DNA of 7,843 bases from Fibrobacteres bacterium CG2_30_45_31 (GTDB lineage Bacteria; Fibrobacterota; Fibrobacteria; Fibrobacterales; Fibrobacteraceae), in assembly GCA_001873075.1 (NCBI GenBank), contig MNYL01000213.1, positions 537 to 8,379 of the forward strand, given 5' to 3'. The notes beneath the pieces are model-generated. The model made no database searches and was not told the origin of the DNA. It saw only the letters and a program-made list of their open reading frames with translations. A program made the position numbers and the translations under genes. Of the stretch, positions 1-5,776 are shown in pieces (position 1 is the stretch's first letter; the number at the start of each line of letters is the position of its first letter).

Positions 1-1115
1 GAGGTAAGACTTGGACCTCTTTTGCTGCCTATCCTCCCTTTGTGACTAACGGTTATAGTAATACCTATACCAATGAAACGAACTTTGCTGCTATCTCGGC
101 TGATGCGAGTGCAATTGTATGGAATATGGAAAAATATGGTGTGTATTATTCAACGGATTTCGGAAGTACATGGAAAGCCTCTGCAACAAAAGCCTCTCTT
201 TTGGCGGGCTACCGCGTCATTGCCGATAAGGTCACTCCTGGAACGTTTTATCTCTACGCGAATTTGACGACTGCGGACAGTTCTGGATATTTGTATAAGA
301 GTGTCGATAATGGTGCCAATTGGACTGTGGTTCGGAGTGACTTGGAATATGATGATAGCTGGGCTTCCAATAATTTCCGCTTATTTGTCTCCCCAGATGC
401 TGCGGGGGATCTCTGGATTACTCAGGGGGCTAACATTTATAAATGTGATGATCCTAATGGCAATTGGTGCGCATGGTATCAGTATACGGGCGAGATTCCT
501 TGGACCGGGAAAGCGAATGACGATAATGTGGTTTACCATTCCACGGATGGGGGAAAAACTCTTGTTGCTGCGGATAGCTTGCTTTATGCTACTTATATTG
601 GTTTCGGTAAGGGAAAAACGGCAGGTGTTTCTGCGGTCTATGCTGCGGGAATGGTGAAGCCTGGCATTGCGGGTGTGTTCCGTTCGGATGACCGCGGTAA
701 GACTTGGACGAAAATTGATGATGATGCCCATCAGTATGGTGGTATCAGTATGATTGTTGGGGACCCGTGTGTTGATTCCCGCATTTATGTAACGGGTGCT
801 GGCAGGGGTATTATTTACGGTCAAGAACCAGGTTCGACGGTGGATGCCTCGTGCGTGAATCGTGAAGAAAATGGAACCCCCGGCGATCTGGGTATTAGAG
901 CTAATCCGCAACCACAGACAAATGATTTTTTCTTTTACCGCGAAGGTTTGAATCTGATTTCGGTGGCATCAGTGCAACTTTATGATCTTTCGGGCCGTTG
1001 GATTCGTTCTGCGAAACTTTCCGGTGGCATTGCCAACATGTCGCTAATGGGTCTCAACAAGGGCGTATATTTGGCAAAGAGCGGTTCTAAAACCATGAAA
1101 GTGAATTTGCAGTAA
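1..1115 (+). CDS. GH74-family xyloglucanase-like secreted enzyme, C-terminal part (5' end outside window)
   Basis: The frame is open from the first complete codon at position 3 to the TAA at 1113-1115, giving about 370 visible residues with the N-terminus missing. Asp-box (BNR-type) motifs of beta-propeller hydrolases recur: GKTW at 3-14, STDFGSTW at 150-173, SVDNGANW at 300-323, a degenerate STDGGKTL at 540-563 and SDDRGKTW at 684-707. The stretch after the last box (KIDDDAHQYGG, then VGDP and GRGIIYGQ) matches what I know of the end of GH74 catalytic domains, which are endo-acting xyloglucanases built of two seven-bladed propellers. By family comparison from memory, the catalytic aspartates lie upstream of the window. 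A Thr/Pro/Gly linker leads to a final domain (about 888-1115) with LYDLSGR and GVYLAKSG, like Por secretion-type C-terminal sorting domains. It probably acts outside the cell on plant xyloglucan. A sialidase or other propeller enzyme is less likely. A hairpin terminator follows directly. Confidence 0.87.
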   Translation, partial: GKTWTSFAAYPPFVTNGYSNTYTNETNFAAISADASAIVWNMEKYGVYYSTDFGSTWKASATKASLLAGYRVIADKVTPGTFYLYANLTTADSSGYLYKSVDNGANWTVVRSDLEYDDSWASNNFRLFVSPDAAGDLWITQGANIYKCDDPNGNWCAWYQYTGEIPWTGKANDDNVVYHSTDGGKTLVAADSLLYATYIGFGKGKTAGVSAVYAAGMVKPGIAGVFRSDDRGKTWTKIDDDAHQYGGISMIVGDPCVDSRIYVTGAGRGIIYGQEPGSTVDASCVNREENGTPGDLGIRANPQPQTNDFFFYREGLNLISVASVQLYDLSGRWIRSAKLSGGIANMSLMGLNKGVYLAKSGSKTMKVNLQ

Positions 1116-1132
1116 AAATTCTTTTTGTTAAG

Positions 1133-1166
1133 AAAAAGCTTTGGAAAAGATTCCAAGGCTTTTTTT
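1133..1166 (+). terminator. Rho-independent terminator after the GH74-like gene
   Basis: A stem of about 14 base pairs is formed by 1133-1146 and 1151-1164, with an AAGA loop and a single G-U wobble. It merges into a run of seven T residues at 1160-1166 and lies 18 bases after the stop codon. The A-rich left arm gives a shorter U tract on the other strand, so it could also stop transcripts arriving from the convergent minus-strand genes. Those would then have a 3' untranslated region of about 240 bases. Confidence 0.87.
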
Positions 1167-1199
1167 GTGCAAAAAAAACGCAAAAAGAAGTAAAAAATT

Positions 1200-1216
1200 A
1201 AGAATTCTTCTAGAAG
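1200..1216. repeat. Two overlapping perfect 10-base palindromes
   Basis: AAGAATTCTT at 1200-1209 and CTTCTAGAAG at 1207-1216 are each perfectly self-complementary and share three bases. Such paired dyads can be operator sites for dimeric regulators, but no promoter or gene start can be securely placed next to this one, and AT-rich DNA yields palindromes by chance. Confidence 0.4.
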
Positions 1217-1291
1217 TTTTGTGTTTCTCATGATGTTGAATGAAAGTCGAGCTAGAGGGAAAACGAAAGACGAACTATTGCGATGTGTCAC

Positions 1292-1350
1292 AGCCGATTT
1301 GTTGTGGTGCCACGCGTTTATTCTCCCTTTTAAGGAGGCTCCCATCGGCT
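1292..1350. other. Possible structured RNA element, strand unknown
   Basis: AGCCGAT at 1292-1298 is perfectly complementary to ATCGGCT at 1344-1350, closing a 45-base interior. Inside, CTCC at 1323-1326 can pair with GGAG at 1334-1337, and GTG/CAC around 1305-1313 can form a small hairpin. This part of the gap is richer in G and C than its A-rich beginning. I recognise no RNA family. It may be a small RNA, the remnant of a lost gene or chance pairing. Confidence 0.2.
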
Positions 1351-1402
1351 CACTCTGCGAAGTCTGATGTTCCACTAAGTATTCAAAAATACGAGGAATA
1401 TT

Positions 1403-2386
1403 TTATTTACACCGCGCAAAGGCTTTGCATTGGGTTTCCCAGACTTTTTCGGGATCATCACTGCGCAACCAGGATAGATATTCGGAACCGCGGAATGACC
1501 ATGCGAAAATATTGCGCACCCCTGCTTCGTAAGCAAGCCGTGTTGTGTGCTCAATATCTTCTTCACGTCCTGCAACAATGTGATAATTTTTGATCCACAT
1601 TTGTGCTTCTTTGCCGTAGGCTTTGCAAAGCTTTTGAATACGGAGAGAAACTTCCGCATAATTTTTTTGCACGGTTTCATGGGGTGTTGTCTTTTCCCAG
1701 TAAGGATCTGAACCAATTTCGTCCACAAAAGGCATTTCAGCAACGCGTTCCCAGCGGTCCAAGCCAGCGGGGAACCAAGGCGGTAAAAGACACACTGAAT
1801 TTCGTTTCCCTAAGCGGTGAACCTCTGTAGTCATTATGCTTAAAAAATCCATGAGAGAATCTTCACGAAAAACTTTCACATCAGGAGTAAGATTTGTAGG
1901 CATCGGATAGCCGAATCGATTTTCAAAACTTTTGCAGCAAGATTTGCAACGGCATGCCCAACGGTTCAGATCCGCTTTTTCAAAATGAAAATGAGGCTCA
2001 TCCCAAAAGATGGTTTCCACTTGGGTTTTGCAAACGGACTGAATCCATTCATGCATGTAGGTTAGGAACGCGGGGTGGTTAGGGCATGCGGCAACGAGAG
2101 GGGTTCCATCAGAAGCGACTTGAGCCATACTCGGGTTGCGAGCCACTAATTCAGAGTATGCTTCACCACCAAAGACTCTGCCGACCCCCCAGGGATTTAC
2201 ATAAACTTTTAAGCCTAATTCTACAGTTCCCGCAATAATTTCTTCCATAGTGTCGTGGTAATAAAGTTCGTCTTCTTCGGACCAGGTATGTAGTACATGC
2301 GTGAAACCCCGGCTCCGGATTTCTTTCATATCTTCAAAAACCCATTTAGGGCGACGTACGCCAAAATAGGAAACGCCCGTTTTCAT
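1403..2386 (-). CDS. Uncharacterised TIM-barrel, glycosidase-like protein (327 residues)
   Basis: I do not recognise a named family. The 327-residue product starts at an ATG with no hydrophobic signal peptide, so it is probably cytoplasmic. The pattern suggests a (beta/alpha)8 hydrolase fold: alternating strands and helices, VYVNPWGVG near residue 62, CPNHPAF near 101, then IFWDEPHF (126-133) with E130 placed like an acid/base glutamate at a strand end, and VDEIGSDPYW (221-230) as another acidic strand end. A cysteine cluster (C145, C147, C150, C151) followed by a short helix and RFGYP resembles the CxxC-type segment after the catalytic strand in some GH42-like and other TIM-barrel glycosidases. 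The C-terminal GVRNIFAWSFRGSEYLSW suits the last barrel strand. Its ATG overlaps the stop of the upstream receiver-like gene as ATGA, with no clear ribosome binding site, so translational coupling is likely. Substrate unknown; sugar hydrolysis is inference. Confidence 0.75.
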   Translation of the reverse strand: MKTGVSYFGVRRPKWVFEDMKEIRSRGFTHVLHTWSEEDELYYHDTMEEIIAGTVELGLKVYVNPWGVGRVFGGEAYSELVARNPSMAQVASDGTPLVAACPNHPAFLTYMHEWIQSVCKTQVETIFWDEPHFHFEKADLNRWACRCKSCCKSFENRFGYPMPTNLTPDVKVFREDSLMDFLSIMTTEVHRLGKRNSVCLLPPWFPAGLDRWERVAEMPFVDEIGSDPYWEKTTPHETVQKNYAEVSLRIQKLCKAYGKEAQMWIKNYHIVAGREEDIEHTTRLAYEAGVRNIFAWSFRGSEYLSWLRSDDPEKVWETQCKAFARCK

Positions 2387-2817
2387 CTTTTACTGGAGTC
2401 GGCGTTGGACCACTGCGGGGTCGCTGCTTGGAGAAATACATGTTGAAGAACATCCACCCAATCTTCTTGGCAGACGGGTTTCTTAACCCAGAAGGAATCC
2501 CCTGGATTTTTAGGTAATGGCATTTTAGAAGAAACTAATTCTACAATCCACGCTTCAGGGATGCAGGAATGGAGTCTTTCGCAAAATCGGATCGTTTCTG
2601 GGGTCGGAGGATCGCCATGATCAAATACGATCAACGCAGGAGGCTCTCCGGCGGCAAGGGGCTCTTCCAGTGACCGTAATGCTTGGTCTAAACGAGTGCA
2701 AGAGTAAATAGCAGTATCTGCTGGCAGATCATGCTGAAGCATCCATCGAAGCGTCCATTGTGCCAGCGCGTCCAGATTGCATTTATCGTTTGGTGCTATA
2801 AAGAAGATATGTCCCAC
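2383..2817 (-). CDS. Small degenerate receiver-like protein (about 144 residues)
   Basis: Function unknown. From a GTG at 2817 the product looks like a response-regulator receiver fold: a first strand HIFFIAPND, a helix, then ALIVFDHGDPP (61-71) where D66 sits at the phospho-acceptor position and is followed by the usual proline region, then IVELVSS (91-97) with a Ser at the Ser/Thr switch position, and FWVKKP (109-114) with the conserved Lys-Pro. The acidic pair that binds Mg2+ after strand 1 is replaced by Ala-Pro, so normal phosphorylation is doubtful. There is no DNA-binding or output domain. The frame stays open up to an ATG at 2973, but that extension lies antisense to the thiL start and looks unlike real protein; no good ribosome binding site decides the start. 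The gene overlaps the following TIM-barrel gene as ATGA and is divergent from thiL. Confidence 0.6.
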   Translation of the reverse strand: MGHIFFIAPNDKCNLDALAQWTLRWMLQHDLPADTAIYSCTRLDQALRSLEEPLAAGEPPALIVFDHGDPPTPETIRFCERLHSCIPEAWIVELVSSKMPLPKNPGDSFWVKKPVCQEDWVDVLQHVFLQAATPQWSNADSSKR

Positions 2818-2876
2818 GGAGTAGTAAAATAGCTTTTTATTGTTGAAGAGCCTTCTTTTTTCGCTAGATTTTGAAT

Positions 2877-3872
2877 ATGGATCATTCGGATTTTCATTTT
2901 CCTCCTTTGGGGGAGTTCCAATTTGTACAAGATGTGCTGTCGGGCGCTCTTCCTCTGGAAAAAAAATCGCCAAGTTCCCGTTTTTGGTTTGGGGCTGGTG
3001 ATGATTGTGCTGCTGTTGATGGTTGGCTAATCACGAAAGATATGTCTGTGGAAAATACCCATTTCCGTGTGGATTGGTCGACTCCTGAACAGGCTGTTGA
3101 AAAATGTATCGTTTCGAATGTCTCTGATATTTCTGCAATGGGGGGAATCCCCAAAATTGCCCTTTTGGGCATCTGCCACAACAGGATTTGGAACAAAGTA
3201 ATGAGGGACCGTATCGCGAAAGCATTTTCAATGGGTTTTGCCTCTCGAGGGATTGCCCTTGTGGGCGGCGACACCGTTGCTGGTGATTGTGGCCTGTTTT
3301 CGGTGACTTTGCTCGGTACTTGTGATGGAACGCCACTGCGTCGCCAGAGTGCGAAACCAGGGGACTCCGTCTATGTGACAGGAACGCTTGGAAAATCTGC
3401 CGCTGGTTTGTGGATGCTCTCTCATGGGCATGTGGAGAATACGTCTCAAGATCCTTTGGTGAAATACCATTTGGCTCCAAAGATTGAGGAAGGGGTGGGG
3501 GCTACGCTTCTGCGTTTAGGGGTTACTGGGGCTTGTGTGGACATTAGCGATGGACTGAGTTCAGAACTTCATCATATTGCGTTGTCCTCGGGAGTTCGCA
3601 TCTGCATAGAAGAGAAAAAAATCCCTGTGGATACTAATGTTCTCGAAATGGTCGAACATTATGCGCTTCCGGTAGAAAAATTCTCTCTGGACGGGGGTGA
3701 AGAGTACCAACTGCTTTTTACAAGTTCGCTTCCAGATAGTATATTCTACGAAGAAATGGGGGCTTGTGCTGTGACCCGCATCGGAACCGTGTATTCTGGT
3801 TCTGGTGTGGATCTTCTCAGGTCCTCGGGCGATACGGAAATTATTAAAGCGAGATCTTGGTCCCATTTATGA
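2877..3872 (+). CDS. thiL: Thiamine-monophosphate kinase ThiL
   Basis: ThiL phosphorylates thiamine monophosphate with ATP to give thiamine diphosphate, the active cofactor, in the cytoplasm. The 331-residue product has the family's length and motifs: GAGDDCA (39-45) and TKDMSVENTHF (53-63) for metal and nucleotide binding, NVSDISAMGG (81-90), GGDTVAGD (130-137), SAKPGDSVYVTGTLGKSAAGL in the middle, DISDGL (222-227) and DGGEEYQLLFT (272-282). Small departures from the E. coli protein are seen: GGDTVA instead of GGDTTR and GGEEYQ instead of GGEDYE. I chose the ATG at 2877; a TTG at 2871 is also in frame, and neither has a clear ribosome binding site. It is divergent from the receiver-like gene, about 59 bases away, and its TGA overlaps the next gene's ATG. 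No other thiamine gene is nearby. Confidence 0.93.
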   Translation: MDHSDFHFPPLGEFQFVQDVLSGALPLEKKSPSSRFWFGAGDDCAAVDGWLITKDMSVENTHFRVDWSTPEQAVEKCIVSNVSDISAMGGIPKIALLGICHNRIWNKVMRDRIAKAFSMGFASRGIALVGGDTVAGDCGLFSVTLLGTCDGTPLRRQSAKPGDSVYVTGTLGKSAAGLWMLSHGHVENTSQDPLVKYHLAPKIEEGVGATLLRLGVTGACVDISDGLSSELHHIALSSGVRICIEEKKIPVDTNVLEMVEHYALPVEKFSLDGGEEYQLLFTSSLPDSIFYEEMGACAVTRIGTVYSGSGVDLLRSSGDTEIIKARSWSHL

Positions 3873-5776
3873 ATCAAAGTAAGTCAAAAATTGGTGAATT
3901 ACTCCTTCGACAGGGCATTATTGACGAAGATCAGCTTAAGCACGCAATGAGTGAACAGCAACGTACGGGAATTATGCTCAGCAAAATTCTTGTGCGATTG
4001 GGCATGGTCAGTGAAGACGTTTTGACAAACATTCTCGGCGTGCAGATGCAGACCACGACGAAAATGCGCATTGGTGAACTTCTCCTGATGCATGGATATA
4101 TCACCGAGCCTCAGCTTAATAACGCCCTTGAAGAACAGAAAAAAACAGGGCAGCGTTTAGGTCGCACATTGGTGTCTCTTGGTTATATGCCAGAGGAGCG
4201 CCTCGTTGAAATTCTCTCGACGCAGTTTGAAGTCCCTTATGTGAAACTGGGTAACTTCAATATTGACCCTAACGCGAATCAATACCTTTCTGAAGACGTT
4301 TGTCGCAATTATAAGGTAGTCCCACTTTTTGTCGCAGATAAGACGCTTACCATCGCAATGACGGATCCCACGAATATGCGTGTGATTGATATTGTGAAAT
4401 TCAAAGCGCAAATGGATGTGGATATTGTGATGTCCTCTGAGAAGGATGTCATGGCAACGTTAGACCGAATCTATTCGGGGAGCGGTGCCGGTTCAGAATC
4501 TTTGAATGCGTTGCTAAGTGCAGAATCCAGCAAAGAAGAGTTGCAGACGGTGGAGCGAGGAGACGCAAGCCTCCAAGAACCGGAATTGTCAGATGAAGAA
4601 GGTCAACAGGTCGTTAAAATTGTGACTTCGCTGATTCATGAGGCGATTGCTCGTAAAGCCTCTGATATTCACTTGGAACCGCAAGAGACCTATCTTAAAA
4701 TGCGTTACCGGGTGGATGGTGATTTGCAAGTACAAGCTCCGATTCCTGCGCGTTTAATGCCGCAGATTCTCTCTCGTATTAAACTTTTGGCAAAAATGGA
4801 TATCGCTGAAAAACGTAGGCCTCTGGATGGTCGTTTTACGGTGCGTTATAAAGGCTCGGAAGTGGATTTGCGTGTGAGCTCATTCCCGGTCTCTTTGCGT
4901 AAACGCGGTGTCTGTGAAAAGATTGTGATGCGTATTCTGGACCCGAATTCCGGTCAGTTCCCATTGAAAGACATGGGCTTTGATCCGCGTATGTTTAAGC
5001 AATATCACGATGCGATTAATCTTCCGAATGGAATTATTCTTGTAACGGGACCCACAGGTTCCGGTAAGTCTACAACGCTCTACGCTTCTATCCGTGAAAT
5101 CATGGATCCTACCATTAACATCTCGACGATGGAAGATCCTGTAGAATTGAATGTGGATGGTGTGAACCAGGGTCAGATCAATGTCGCTGCAGGCTTCACG
5201 TTTGCAGCAGGTATCCGCGCTCTTTTGCGTCAGGATCCGGATGTGATGATGATTGGAGAAATGCGCGATAAAGAAACGGCTTCTATGGCTATTGAAGCGG
5301 CGTTGACGGGTCACTTGGTATTCAGTACGCTCCATACTAACGACTCTGCTGGATCTTTCCCGCGTCTGTTGGAAATGGGCCTCGAACCTTTCTTGGTGGC
5401 TACCGTGATTAAGGGTATTCTTGCCCAACGCCTGGTACGCCGTATTTGTAAGTACTGCAAAGAACCCGTTGATATTACGGATGAAATTCGCGAAGAAATG
5501 GGCCTTTCACCGGATATGCAATTTTATCATGGCAAAGGTTGCCCTCGTTGCGAAGGCTCTGGCTATAAAGGCCGTTGCGGAATTTATGAATTCCTCGTTC
5601 CGAACGAATCGGTTCGTAACTTGGTGATCAAACATGCTTCGGGTGATGATATTAAGAAAACTGCTGTGAAGGAATGTGATTTGATTACTCTACGTATGGA
5701 CGGCATCCAGAAAGCTTTGGATGGTCTCACCACTCTTGAACAAATTCTCGCGGCCTCGGCTAAGGATGAAGAATAA
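3869..5776 (+). CDS. pilB: PilB/GspE-type pilus assembly or type II secretion ATPase with duplicated MshEN motifs
   Basis: A hexameric cytoplasmic ATPase that powers extension of type IV pili or a type II secretion pseudopilus. The 635-residue product has an N-terminal region with four MshEN-type repeats (starting near residues 7, 34, 66 and 93), an alpha/beta part to about residue 200, a charged linker, then the ATPase core: Walker A GPTGSGKS (394-401), Asp box STMEDPVE (419-426), Walker B DVMMIGEMRD (458-467) with catalytic E464, and His box GHLVFSTLHTND (481-492). A four-cysteine zinc site (C527, C530, C558, C561) is typical of PilB and GspE but absent from retraction ATPases such as PilT. 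The last two repeats fit the c-di-GMP-binding pattern best. The ATG at 3869 overlaps the thiL stop as ATGA; an upstream TTG at 3857 is less likely. No pilC, pilT or pseudopilin gene is beside it, so PilB versus GspE cannot be settled here. Confidence 0.93.
   Translation: MNQSKSKIGELLLRQGIIDEDQLKHAMSEQQRTGIMLSKILVRLGMVSEDVLTNILGVQMQTTTKMRIGELLLMHGYITEPQLNNALEEQKKTGQRLGRTLVSLGYMPEERLVEILSTQFEVPYVKLGNFNIDPNANQYLSEDVCRNYKVVPLFVADKTLTIAMTDPTNMRVIDIVKFKAQMDVDIVMSSEKDVMATLDRIYSGSGAGSESLNALLSAESSKEELQTVERGDASLQEPELSDEEGQQVVKIVTSLIHEAIARKASDIHLEPQETYLKMRYRVDGDLQVQAPIPARLMPQILSRIKLLAKMDIAEKRRPLDGRFTVRYKGSEVDLRVSSFPVSLRKRGVCEKIVMRILDPNSGQFPLKDMGFDPRMFKQYHDAINLPNGIILVTGPTGSGKSTTLYASIREIMDPTINISTMEDPVELNVDGVNQGQINVAAGFTFAAGIRALLRQDPDVMMIGEMRDKETASMAIEAALTGHLVFSTLHTNDSAGSFPRLLEMGLEPFLVATVIKGILAQRLVRRICKYCKEPVDITDEIREEMGLSPDMQFYHGKGCPRCEGSGYKGRCGIYEFLVPNESVRNLVIKHASGDDIKKTAVKECDLITLRMDGIQKALDGLTTLEQILAASAKDEE
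5762..5766 (+). promoter_or_regulatory. Ribosome binding site for the helicase gene
   Basis: AAGGA lies nine bases before the ATG at 5776, inside the last codons of the ATPase gene. It favours that ATG over the in-frame ATG at 5785 and is the only recognisable Shine-Dalgarno site in front of the genes on this strand. Confidence 0.5.

Larger units (their letters stand above)
1167..1402. other. Gene-free gap between convergent genes
   Basis: These 236 bases separate the end of the GH74-like gene from the end of the minus-strand TIM-barrel gene. The first 40 or so are very A-rich. The open frames crossing it on both strands translate into low-quality, family-less sequence and run antisense into real genes, so I do not call a protein here. 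It holds the overlapping palindromes at 1200-1216 and a possible structured element at 1292-1350, listed separately. I see no tRNA, tmRNA, signal recognition particle RNA or RNase P signature. Confidence 0.6.

Noticed and set aside
3..709. A 14-base exact DNA repeat (3-16 and 696-709)
   Set aside because: Both copies encode the same Asp-box residues GKTWT, so protein-level repetition in the propeller explains it.
980..1375. Minus-strand open frame of about 131 codons
   Set aside because: It crosses the terminator and runs antisense into the GH74-like gene; its Phe/Lys-rich middle comes from translating the A/T-rich terminator region.
1379..1392. Hairpin GTATT-CAAA-AATAC just after the minus-strand TIM-barrel gene, as a terminator
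   Set aside because: The stem is only five A/T-rich pairs and there is no T run after it on the minus strand.
1240..1593. Plus-strand open frame of about 117 codons
   Set aside because: It starts in the gene-free gap and continues antisense through the end of the TIM-barrel gene. The translation has no family resemblance and no ribosome binding site is evident.
2818..2973. Longer N-terminus for the receiver-like protein, from an ATG at 2973
   Set aside because: It would lie largely antisense to the first codons of thiL, and its composition (charged, proline-rich, no fold pattern) looks like a shadow of thiL. The receiver-like fold begins at about 2811.
4880..5428. Minus-strand open frame of about 182 codons inside the ATPase gene
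   Set aside because: Antisense shadow of the strongly conserved ATPase core; rich in His and Arg as expected for reverse reading, with no recognisable domain.
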